This document shows, piece after piece, positions 29,320-36,804 of a stretch of 39,262 bases of DNA. Within the stretch, counting starts at the first letter, position 1; each line of letters opens with the position of its first letter. The notes below the pieces were generated by a model, which was given only the letters and a program-made list of their open reading frames with translations, did no database searches and was not told the origin of the DNA. Both the position numbers and the translations under genes were made by a program. The stretch comes from Actinomycetota bacterium (GTDB lineage: Bacteria > Actinomycetota > Thermoleophilia > Gaiellales > Gaiellaceae): contig JACDAN010000239.1 of NCBI GenBank assembly GCA_013695385.1, positions 1 to 39,262 of the forward strand, given 5' to 3'.

Positions 29320-29802
29320 GTGACCAAGCCCCTGTGGGCCCCGTGGCGGCTGGAGTACATTGAGCGGGCGGACGAGCTGCCCGGCTGCATCTTCTGCCGC
29401 GCGACGGAGCTCCCGGATGACGAGGCTCTCGTCGTCCACCGCGGAACCGGGGCGTTCGTCCTGCTGAACAAGTTTCCGTACGCCTCCGGTCACCTCATGG
29501 TCGCCCCGGTACGCCACTGCGGAGATTTCACCGAGCTGAGCGTCGAGGAGGTGACCGAGGTCCACCGTCTCGCCGGCCAGGGGATCGGGGCCCTCTCGCA
29601 GCTCTACGAGCCGCAGGGCTACAACCTCGGGTGGAACCTCGGGCGGATCGCCGGGGCGGGCGTGGTCGACCACGTCCACCTGCACGTCGTCCCACGGTGG
29701 GCCGGCGACACGAACTTCATGCCTGTGCTCGCGGACGTCAAGGTCCTGCCGGAGCACCTCGCCGAGACGCGGCGCCGAATCTCCGAGATCTGGCCGCATT
29801 AG
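29320..29802 (+). CDS. HIT family hydrolase/phosphorylase (GTG start)
   Basis: LWAPWRLEYIERADELPGCIFC...DHVHLHVVPRW: histidine triad HxHxHxx. Confidence 0.93.
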   Translation: MTKPLWAPWRLEYIERADELPGCIFCRATELPDDEALVVHRGTGAFVLLNKFPYASGHLMVAPVRHCGDFTELSVEEVTEVHRLAGQGIGALSQLYEPQGYNLGWNLGRIAGAGVVDHVHLHVVPRWAGDTNFMPVLADVKVLPEHLAETRRRISEIWPH

Positions 29803-29848
29803 GCGTCAAGGTCCGGCCGGTTCGTGCCGATGCGAGAGGAACCGCACC

Positions 29849-30583
29849 GTGGCCGCCCCGGACCCCGCACCTCTCGATCAGCCCGATTGGCCCTCACAGG
29901 GCTTTCGGCAACGCATCGGCAGCCGCATCGAGCGGCACGTCCTGCGAAACGCCGTCGACCTCCTCGACGAGCGCGGCACCGAGCTCGACACAGTCGAACG
30001 TGACTTGCTCGAACGGGAGCGCGATCTTCTCGAACGCATCTCCTTCGCAGACACCCAGGAGGCGGAGCTCGTCCATCGCGAGCAGCGGCTCGCGGAGGTC
30101 GGCGCCGGCGACCTCGATGCAGAACGCAAAATCGACCACTTGATCCGCCAGCTCGATCGCAGCGAGTCCGTGAGGGCCGAGATTCGGGCCGACGCAGAGC
30201 AGCGGGTCGCCTCAGCCGAGCAGCGCGCAAGGGAGCTCCAGGATCGCGTCAAGCAGCTGGAGGAAGCGGAGCATCGCGGAGTCTTGTCCGCAGCCGATAT
30301 CACCCGGCGGGAGTCGGCGCTGTCGACCAGAGAGCGCGAGCTGCGGGAGCAGGATGCGCGGATGAGAGAGCGCGAGCAGGCCGTCGGCGCCAAGCAGCAC
30401 GGGCTCTCTGCCCAGGAATGTCGGATCGAGGAGCGGCAGCGCCGTCTCGACGCCGGCGAGCAGGAGGCGCGCAAGCGCCTGGCCTCACTCGCTCGGCGCG
30501 AGCACGAGGCCGAGGAGCGCGAAGAAGGGCTCCGCGGCCGGGAGCGTAGCTGGTGGGGAGCCGACCCGGCCTCGACCCAGTAG
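29849..30583 (+). CDS. Predicted coiled-coil protein of unknown function
   Basis: Heptad-like E/R/Q-rich sequence (LVHREQRLAEV...RDAEQRVASAEQRARELQDRVKQLEEAE...). Confidence 0.65.
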   Translation: MAAPDPAPLDQPDWPSQGFRQRIGSRIERHVLRNAVDLLDERGTELDTVERDLLERERDLLERISFADTQEAELVHREQRLAEVGAGDLDAERKIDHLIRQLDRSESVRAEIRADAEQRVASAEQRARELQDRVKQLEEAEHRGVLSAADITRRESALSTRERELREQDARMREREQAVGAKQHGLSAQECRIEERQRRLDAGEQEARKRLASLARREHEAEEREEGLRGRERSWWGADPASTQ

Positions 30584-30622
30584 GGAGGGCTCCCGGGAAT
30601 AACCGAGCCGCCTGAGCGGTAA

Positions 30623-30645
30623 GGATCAGAGACACCCTCTGATCC
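30623..30645 (+). promoter_or_regulatory. 9-bp perfect inverted repeat upstream of the mhqO-like gene
   Basis: GGATCAGAG-ACACC-CTCTGATCC, directly followed by AAGGAG SD and GTG start. Confidence 0.55.
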
Positions 30646-30657
30646 AAGGAGCTCTTA

Positions 30658-31578
30658 GTGCCGCTCGAAGGGATTCACCACATCACGGCGATCACCGCCG
30701 ACGCTCCGGGCAACGTCGACTTCTACGCTCGCGTGCTCGGCCTCCGCCTCGTCAAGAAGACGGTCAACCAGGACGACCCGACCGTCTACCACCTCTTCTA
30801 CGCCGACGAGCGCGGGAGCTCCGGCAGCGACATCACGTTCTTCGAGTACCCGGGCGCCCGGCGCGGACGCGCCGGCGCGGGCATGGTGCACCGGATCGGC
30901 TGGCGCCTTGCGAGCGCCGAGGCGCTCGACTTCTGGGAGCGGCGCCTGCGCGACGAGGGCGTCCCGGTGGATCGCAGCGACGACCGCATGCGCCTCTTGG
31001 ATCCAGAGGGACTCGGCCTCGAGCTTGCCGTCGTCGACACGGCCGACGAGCCGCTCGCCGCCGAGCATCCCGACATCCCGCGGGAGGTGGCGCTCCAGGG
31101 CTTCGACTCGGTGCGTGCATACAGCTTCGACCTGGCGGCGAGCAGAGAGTTTCTGGAGGGCGCGCTCGAGTTCCGGGCAGCCGGCGAGAGCGGATACGAG
31201 GTGCGAGGCCGCGAACGCGGGTCGTTCTACGTCTACGACCAGGCGCACGAGGCCGGGGTCGGGGGCGCCGGAACCGTCCACCACGTCGCCTGGGCCTCCC
31301 CGATGGAGGAGCACGAGGCGTGGCGCGCGCGGGCGCAGGAAGGTGGCGCCAAGCCCACCCCGGTGATCGACCGGTTCTACTTCCGCTCGATCTACTTCCG
31401 CGAGCCGAGCGGCGTGCTCTTCGAGATCGCCACGATCGGTCCCGGCTTCACGGCTGACGAGCCGCTGGAGACGCTCGGCCAGCGGCTGTCGCTGCCGCCG
31501 AACTTCGAGCCTCTCCGCGAGCAGGTCGAGCGGACGCTGACGCCGCTGCCCGACCCGCGGGCGACGCCGGTCTCTTGA
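30658..31578 (+). CDS. VOC-family ring-cleaving dioxygenase, MhqO-like (GTG start)
   Basis: GIHHITAITADAPGNVDFYARVLGLRLVKKTVNQDDPTVYHLFYADERGSSGSDITFFEYP. Confidence 0.9.
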   Translation: MPLEGIHHITAITADAPGNVDFYARVLGLRLVKKTVNQDDPTVYHLFYADERGSSGSDITFFEYPGARRGRAGAGMVHRIGWRLASAEALDFWERRLRDEGVPVDRSDDRMRLLDPEGLGLELAVVDTADEPLAAEHPDIPREVALQGFDSVRAYSFDLAASREFLEGALEFRAAGESGYEVRGRERGSFYVYDQAHEAGVGGAGTVHHVAWASPMEEHEAWRARAQEGGAKPTPVIDRFYFRSIYFREPSGVLFEIATIGPGFTADEPLETLGQRLSLPPNFEPLREQVERTLTPLPDPRATPVS

Positions 31579-32249
31579 AGGACCTGGACAGCCTCGCGCA
31601 CCTGATCCGTCCCGCGGCGGGCGCGCCGGCCGGCGCACTCGTTCTCTTCCACGGCCGCGGGACGAGCGAGCATGACCTCTATCCGCTGATCGACGTCCTC
31701 GATCCCGAGCACCGTCTCGTGGGAGGAGCGCCCCGCGGACCGCTCGTGCTCCCACCGGGAGGCGCTCACTGGTACGTCGTACGCGACATCGGCTACCCCG
31801 ATCACGAGACCTTCACAGCCGCCTACGATCGCGCGGCCGCTTGGCTCGACGCCTTCTCGGCGGAGACCGGCGTGCCACCGGAGCAGACAGTGATCGGCGG
31901 CTTCTCGCAGGGCGCCGTGATGAGCTGGGCGCTGGGCCTCGGGCGAGGCCGGCCTCGGCCCGCCGGGATCATCGCCCTCTCCGGGTTCATCCCGACCGTC
32001 GGCGGGTTCGGGCTCGACCTGACACCGCCTCTGCCGCCGATCGGGATCGGGCACGGCACCGACGACCCGATCATCTCGGTCGACTGGGGCCGCCAGGCGA
32101 AGGAGCGAATGGAGAGCGCGGGCGGTGGTGTTCTCTATCGCGAGTCCCCCATGCCCCACTCCGTCGACCCGACGTTCCTCGCCGAGCTTCGGCCCTGGCT
32201 CGTCTCGACCATCGATTCGAGCGCTTCCGCCTCGCAATCGCGGAGCTAG
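31575..32249 (+). CDS. Phospholipase/carboxylesterase-type alpha/beta hydrolase, MhqD-like (TTG start)
   Basis: LVLFHGRGTSEHDLYPL...VIGGFSQGAVMSWALG (GFSQG nucleophile elbow)...HGTDDPIISV; overlaps the mhqO-like stop. Confidence 0.88.
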   Translation: MKDLDSLAHLIRPAAGAPAGALVLFHGRGTSEHDLYPLIDVLDPEHRLVGGAPRGPLVLPPGGAHWYVVRDIGYPDHETFTAAYDRAAAWLDAFSAETGVPPEQTVIGGFSQGAVMSWALGLGRGRPRPAGIIALSGFIPTVGGFGLDLTPPLPPIGIGHGTDDPIISVDWGRQAKERMESAGGGVLYRESPMPHSVDPTFLAELRPWLVSTIDSSASASQSRS

Positions 32250-32264
32250 ACCGGGTTCCCGGAG

Positions 32265-32306
32265 AGCGGACGATGGGTTTCGAACCCACGACCTTCGGCT
32301 TGGGAA
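32265..32306 (-). tRNA. 3' fragment of tRNA-Gly(CCC), candidate prophage attachment site (not a complete tRNA)
   Basis: TTCCCAA-GCCGA-AGGTC-GTGGG-TTCGAAA-CCCAT-CGTCCGC-T: anticodon loop to discriminator U, no D-arm or 5' acceptor strand; next to an integrase gene. Confidence 0.8.
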
Positions 32307-32391
32307 GCCCTCCGGGCGGGGTCGGGCTGGGCTGAATCCGCATGGTTTAGCGACGGAGGATCGGGCTGGTGCGATAAGATCAGGGTGTTCG

Positions 32392-32424
32392 GGGACACGG
32401 TTCGGGACACGGTTTTCGTGTCCG
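32392..32424. repeat. GGGACAC direct repeats and inverted copy between att fragment and integrase
   Basis: GGGACAC at 32392 and 32404 (12-bp spacing), inverted GTGTCCG at 32418; GGACACG-GTTTT-CGTGTCC perfect inverted repeat. Confidence 0.6.
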
Positions 32425-32511
32425 GGCCGGAAAGTAGAGTCGCCCGGATGGCAGGTAAATGCCCCCGCACCGCATCCACGGCCGGGGGCCGACACAGGAG
32501 GATCAGCTCCC

Positions 32512-33753
32512 GTGCAAAGTCAGAGTAGTTCGATCAGCGGCCACACCTACATGGTCCAGCGCAAGCGCGGCGACCAGTGGTATGCGAAGTGGCGCGGCCC
32601 GAAGCGTCTCACCGACGGCCGCACCGTCACCGAGCAGACCCAGCAGCGGCTCGGCCCCACCTGGAAAGGCAACGGCCGCCCGCCCGAGGGCTACTTCACG
32701 GCCAAGCTGGCGGAGGCGTGGCTGGCCGCGAAGCTGACGGATCTCCGTCGCGGCGAGGGAATTCCGACCGAGAGCAGCCGCGTCAGCTTCCGGATCGTCG
32801 CCGAGGACTGGTACAGCCACGGCGAGACGGTGCGCGGTTTGAAGGCGAGCACGCTTCGCGACTACCGCTCGGTGCTCGACTGCCATTTGCTCCCGGCCTT
32901 CGGCGAGACGCCGATCGACGCGATCACGAGTCGGATGATCGAGGCGTGGCGCTCACGCGGGATCGCCGACGGGTCGCTGACGCGCCGACCGGCGATCAAA
33001 GCCGTGATGGTGCTGCACGGGATCTTCGAGCGTGCCCGCCGCGCCTACGGGCTGGCGACGAACCCGGTTGCCGATGTCGAGCGGCTGCGAGACGAGTACG
33101 ACCCCGGGGAGTACGACTGGTTCAGCCCCGAGGAGGTGCGGGCACTCGTCCGCGCCGCCGCATCCGAACAGGACGCCGCGACCTTCCTCACCGCCGCCTT
33201 CACCGGCCAGCGGATGGGCGAGCTGCTCGCGCTCCGCTGGCGCGACATCGACTTCGACGCCGAGACGATCCGCGTCTTCGGCTCCGTCGACGAGCGGGCC
33301 GGGCGAACAGTGCCGAAATCGGGCCGCGGACGCTCGGTGCCGATGGTCGCCGACGTAGCCCAGACGCTCGCGAAGCTCGGGCAGCGGGAACGGTTCACCG
33401 GCCGCGACGACCTCGTCTTCCCGAACGCCGTCGGTCACTTCCTCGACAAGTCGGCGCTGCGGCGGCGCTACAAGGAGGCGATCACGACGGCCCGGCTGCG
33501 GCCGATCAAGTTCCACGAGCTCAGGCACACGTTCGGCTCGCTCGCGATCAACGCCGGGTCGATCGTCGAGGTTCAGCACTGGCTCGGGCACGCCGACACG
33601 CGCACGACGAGCCGCTACCTGCACCACAAGAGCCGCGGCGACGAGGCCCGACGGCTCGGCCCGGCCTTCGACGCTCCGACGCTGGCTGCGGACGCCTCGG
33701 CGGGGGCGGCAGAGCCGAGCCGAGCGGGCGGTGGCATCGTGAACGACGCGTAA
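32512..33753 (+). CDS. int: Tyrosine recombinase / phage integrase (GTG start)
   Basis: AGGAGG SD; AFTGQRMGELLALRWRDIDF (catalytic Arg), HELRHTFGSLAINAG (HxLR), WLGHADTRTTSRYLHH (Tyr). Confidence 0.95.
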   Translation: MQSQSSSISGHTYMVQRKRGDQWYAKWRGPKRLTDGRTVTEQTQQRLGPTWKGNGRPPEGYFTAKLAEAWLAAKLTDLRRGEGIPTESSRVSFRIVAEDWYSHGETVRGLKASTLRDYRSVLDCHLLPAFGETPIDAITSRMIEAWRSRGIADGSLTRRPAIKAVMVLHGIFERARRAYGLATNPVADVERLRDEYDPGEYDWFSPEEVRALVRAAASEQDAATFLTAAFTGQRMGELLALRWRDIDFDAETIRVFGSVDERAGRTVPKSGRGRSVPMVADVAQTLAKLGQRERFTGRDDLVFPNAVGHFLDKSALRRRYKEAITTARLRPIKFHELRHTFGSLAINAGSIVEVQHWLGHADTRTTSRYLHHKSRGDEARRLGPAFDAPTLAADASAGAAEPSRAGGGIVNDA

Positions 33754-33778
33754 AAAGCTCGGCTCCCGCTTCCGGCGT

Positions 33779-34537
33779 CTACGAGCCGTGGAGCCGCCTT
33801 ACGCTCGCCTCGACCCGACGGAGCCGGTCGGCGATCTCCGCGATTTCTCCGAGCACCTCTGCCTCTGCCGCGACGACCTCCTGCTCGACCTCCACAACCT
33901 CCTCCCGAATGGGTGCGACGAAACGCTCGGCTGCCGCCCCGATCAGCAGCGTTAGGAATCCGATCCCGACGGCCATCGTCGCGACCGCGATCATCCGGCC
34001 CGTGTCGGTGACAGGCGAAACGTCGCCGTAGCCGACGGTAGTCATGGTCGTGAACGCCCACCACAGGCCGTCCCATGTGTTGTCGACGTTTTTGTTCGAC
34101 CCCTCCTCGACGGCTGCGAACCCAGCACCACCGATGAAGAGGGTCAGGAGCGTCAGCAGCGCGGCCCACTGGAGACCCTCGGGCGAGAAGAGCCGCCGCG
34201 CCGCCTGGACGACGCGGAGCAGCCGAAGGAGCCGGAGCAGCCGGAAGACGCGGAGCGCCTGGAGGCTCGCAGGCAGGAACGGAGGCGTCAGGATCACGAT
34301 GGCCAGGTCGAGTGGGTTCGCTCGGATCCATCGCCACCTGTTCGGGACGATCGCGAGCATCACCACGACCTCGGCGAGGAAGACGAGCCAGATCGCCCAG
34401 TTTGTGACCGCCGCGAGCGTCGGCCACGGCTCGCCAGCGTCGGACTGCTCAACGGCGATGACGGGAATCACGAGCAGCGCGGCGATGAGGACAGGGACCT
34501 CGAACCGTCGCTGCCACCGTTCGGCGCGCTCGTTCAC
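33779..34537 (-). CDS. Voltage-gated K+ channel (6TM Kv type, GTG start)
   Basis: Selectivity filter TTMTTVGYGDVSPVT; S4-like ALRVFRLLRLLRLLRVVQAARRL; C-terminal coiled coil. Confidence 0.92.
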   Translation of the reverse strand: MNERAERWQRRFEVPVLIAALLVIPVIAVEQSDAGEPWPTLAAVTNWAIWLVFLAEVVVMLAIVPNRWRWIRANPLDLAIVILTPPFLPASLQALRVFRLLRLLRLLRVVQAARRLFSPEGLQWAALLTLLTLFIGGAGFAAVEEGSNKNVDNTWDGLWWAFTTMTTVGYGDVSPVTDTGRMIAVATMAVGIGFLTLLIGAAAERFVAPIREEVVEVEQEVVAAEAEVLGEIAEIADRLRRVEASVRRLHGS

Positions 34538-34578
34538 GTCGCCTTAGTTCGACGCGATCCCGGCGTGGCCTGTTGCCC

Positions 34579-34737
34579 TTACGTGAGCGCCAGCCAGATC
34601 AAAATCGCCGCGAGGAGCGCAGCGAGTAGCCACAACGCGATAGCCGGTGGAATGAACAGCCGTGGCCGACCCCACCGCCAGCTCGTCCAGACGAGCAGCA
34701 GCACGAGTGCGACGATGATCGCGAACACGGCCAGCAC
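34579..34737 (-). CDS. Small two-TM membrane protein (not in supplied ORF track)
   Basis: VLAVFAIIVALVLLLVWTSWRWGRPRLFIPPAIALWLLAALLAAILIWLALT*: two hydrophobic segments with a basic loop; directly upstream of the channel gene, same strand. Confidence 0.6.
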   Translation of the reverse strand: MLAVFAIIVALVLLLVWTSWRWGRPRLFIPPAIALWLLAALLAAILIWLALT

Positions 34738-34786
34738 GCCGGGAGCCTAGGCACCAACTGCACCGTTCAACCGGGGGGGCTAAGGC

Positions 34787-34805
34787 GGGACATGTCCCGG
34801 GACAC
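34787..34805. repeat. Perfect 12-bp palindrome GGGACATGTCCC followed by GGGACAC
   Basis: gggacatgtcccgggacac between the excisionase-like HTH gene and the two-TM gene. Confidence 0.6.
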
Positions 34806-34862
34806 TCACCCGTGAACCCCGCTCGCTGAGCGGAGAACCCTCGGCTCCTCCAGCCGACGCGC

Positions 34863-35123
34863 TCAGAAGTGGCCTCGGTCGAGCTGCTCCGCCGCCCAGT
34901 CGGCCAGCATCTCGCGTGTCCAGCGGATCGCTCGCGGACCTAGGCGCAGGCAGGGAAGGCGGCCCTGACGCACCCACTCGTACATCGTGCTCGCGGGAAC
35001 GCCGAGCAGGCTTCCTGCGGCTTTCGCGTCGAGCAGCGGCTCGGAGAGATCGACGCCACCCGTCCTCGGAGTACCGCCTTCACCGGCTGCCGAAGGTGCG
35101 CGCAGGGGTTCCTGGTCGGTCAT
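34863..35123 (-). CDS. Excisionase-like helix-turn-helix protein
   Basis: LLDAKAAGSLLGVPASTMYEWVRQGRLPCLRLGPRAIRWTREMLADWAAEQ: AlpA/Xis-type wHTH. Confidence 0.82.
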   Translation of the reverse strand: MTDQEPLRAPSAAGEGGTPRTGGVDLSEPLLDAKAAGSLLGVPASTMYEWVRQGRLPCLRLGPRAIRWTREMLADWAAEQLDRGHF

Positions 35124-35383
35124 CGTTGCTTTTGCTCGGGGTCGGATGTGACGAGTCGGACGGCTGTGATGTGGGTGCAGCGGTTTCGCCAGGCGGGGCA
35201 GGAGCACGACCAGCGGCCGCCTTGGAGTCGGGTCGTGTACGGCGCCGGGCTGCTGCCTTGGACTTGTGCTTCGACTCCGGCTGGGGTGACGGCTTTGACG
35301 GTGACGCGGCCTTCGGCGAGGTAGCGGACGGTTTTCTGCTCGATCGTCTCGCGGGCACGCGAAGACGGGCGCAGGTTGCTCAT
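35120..35383 (-). CDS. Small SWIM zinc-finger protein
   Basis: PYTTRLQGGRWSCSCPAWRNRCTHITAVRL: CxC...CxH SWIM motif. Confidence 0.8.
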   Translation of the reverse strand: MSNLRPSSRARETIEQKTVRYLAEGRVTVKAVTPAGVEAQVQGSSPAPYTTRLQGGRWSCSCPAWRNRCTHITAVRLVTSDPEQKQR

Positions 35384-35982
35384 CGCGTTTTCTCCGACTT
35401 CGGCCAGTGGCACTTGGGGCAGACGCCGAGGGTGTTGCCGTCGATGTGGACGGGGTTGTCGCAGCGTGGGCAGGGGACGGATTCGTCGGGGTTCAGTTGG
35501 GTGAACCCGCGAGGAGAGATAGCGTTAGCTATCTCTCCTACGTTTCTCTCTTCTCCGTTCTCTATTCGTCCCCGCTCCAGCGCGGGACTTCGAGCGGGAC
35601 TTTCAGCGGGACTTTCAGCGGGACTTTCTCCCGGTATCTCCCGCTCCTCGGCGGGACTTTCGCGGCTGGCTGCTAATGCCCGCTCCTCCGCGGGGCTTTC
35701 GAGTAGAAGTTCGTAATGACCGCGGTGCCCTCGCCCGCGCCCTTCGGGCGGGGTAAAGCGGATCAGGCCTTTCTCGACGAGGCCGTCGCGTGCCCGCGTG
35801 AAGCTTCGCCCGTGGGTCAGGCGTGACGTGCCCCGTAAAAGGTCCTCGCCGAGATGCTCGGCTGTTTTCTGCCACCCTAAGAGGCAGCGTACGAGCGCGA
35901 GCGCGAGCTGCCATTCCTGAGCCGTCAGCCCGGCCGCGAGCAGCCGGTCGAAGGCGTCGTTGTAGTCGCTCACCGCCGCCAA
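35380..35982 (-). CDS. Phage replication protein O-like (N-terminal wHTH, repetitive linker, C-terminal zinc ribbon)
   Basis: TAQEWQLALALVRCLLGWQKTAEHLGEDLLRGTSRLTHGRSFTRARDGLVEKGLIRF resembles the Rep_O wHTH; CPRCDNPVHIDGNTLGVCPKC. Confidence 0.7.
   Translation of the reverse strand: MAAVSDYNDAFDRLLAAGLTAQEWQLALALVRCLLGWQKTAEHLGEDLLRGTSRLTHGRSFTRARDGLVEKGLIRFTPPEGRGRGHRGHYELLLESPAEERALAASRESPAEEREIPGESPAESPAESPARSPALERGRIENGEERNVGEIANAISPRGFTQLNPDESVPCPRCDNPVHIDGNTLGVCPKCHWPKSEKTR
35512..35539. repeat. Perfect 12-bp inverted repeat, candidate origin element
   Basis: AGGAGAGATAGC-GTTA-GCTATCTCTCCT. Confidence 0.75.
35582..35700. repeat. Six iteron-like copies of GCGGGACTTTC
   Basis: 35582 (GCGGGACTT, shortened), 35594, 35606, 35618 (exact 12-bp period), 35651, 35690 (GCGGGGCTTTC). 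Confidence 0.75.
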
Positions 35983-36125
35983 ACCTCCCGCGGCAGGAAC
36001 AGCTCGGCCGGGGCTACGGCGCGATCGACAGCGTTCAGCATTGGATCTTCAGGCTCGCGAGTCCGGAGCTGGAGCAGCTCGTCCGTGAGCTTCGCTCCTC
36101 GCGGAGCGCCCGGCCGCTGCTCCCG

Positions 36126-36398
36126 CTAGCCTGAGTCATCCTCGCCGCCACTCCCGGCGGGATTAGCGACAGGCCCGGTACCCAGCCGGGCTGTCGTCTT
36201 TTCGGAGCCGTTCGAGCGCCGGTCAGCGATGAACTGGCGAAGCGTCTCCGGTTCGACCAGGACGCGCCCGCCGATCCGCACCGTCGGCAGCTCACCGGCC
36301 CAGACGAGTCGCCAGGCCGTCGCCCGGCTCAGACCCAGCACGCGGGCGGCGGAGGTCACCGAAAGCAGCGGCTCGAATACGGACTCGTTCCTGCTCAT
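36126..36398 (-). CDS. AlpA/excisionase-like helix-turn-helix protein
   Basis: MSRNESVFEPLLSVTSAARVLGLSRATAWRLVWAGELPTVRIGGRVLVEPETLRQFIADRR. Confidence 0.8.
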   Translation of the reverse strand: MSRNESVFEPLLSVTSAARVLGLSRATAWRLVWAGELPTVRIGGRVLVEPETLRQFIADRRSNGSEKTTARLGTGPVANPAGSGGEDDSG

Positions 36399-36576
36399 GC
36401 GTATTAAAGAATCGGCGCAAGTCTTCGCGACCCCTAGTCGGGAAACGCGAACTTCCGCAAAATGCGGCAATTTTCTTTCGCGATCGCTTTACCGAACGCG
36501 AAACCTCACTGCGGTCGATAAAGAACTATCGAATGATAGGATCTGCTTTACGGACGCGTTACCGGGGACGGACGCG
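36399..36576. promoter_or_regulatory. Prophage intergenic region with two palindromes, candidate operator/promoter region
   Basis: CCGCA-AAA-TGCGG (36455-36467), CTATC-GAAT-GATAG (36526-36539); locally AT-richer. Confidence 0.5.
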
Positions 36577-36804
36577 CTAGAGGGGGTCGGACTTCTCCAG
36601 GATCTCCCGCCGCAGTCTGGCGAGCTGCAGCCCAACTGAGGTCGGCGAGCAGCCGAGCTGCTTCGCGATCTGCTCGTGCGAGTAGCCCTGGAGCTGCGGA
36701 ATCGCGATCTCCACCATCATCCGGGCGGCGTCGTCGCTAAGCGACTCCCAATCCACCGAACCCGGGGACGGCGCCTTCCGCTCGCGGCCTACTTCGGAGG
36801 CCAC
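36577..36804 (-). CDS. Small sigma-70-region-4-like HTH phage protein (GTG start)
   Basis: VASEVGRERKAPSPGSVDWESLSDDAARMMVEIAIPQLQGYSHEQIAKQLGCSPTSVGLQLARLRREILEKSDPL. Confidence 0.65.
   Translation of the reverse strand: MASEVGRERKAPSPGSVDWESLSDDAARMMVEIAIPQLQGYSHEQIAKQLGCSPTSVGLQLARLRREILEKSDPL

Noticed and set aside
28317-29471. 384-aa minus ORF
   Set aside because: Antisense to corA and the HIT gene, both of which have diagnostic motifs on the plus strand.
30655-31755. 366-aa minus ORF
   Set aside because: Antisense to the MhqO-like dioxygenase.
35582-35700. CRISPR-like array
   Set aside because: 11-bp units with 1-bp spacing inside a coding gene; no spacer-sized unique intervals and no cas genes. 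Interpreted as iterons instead.
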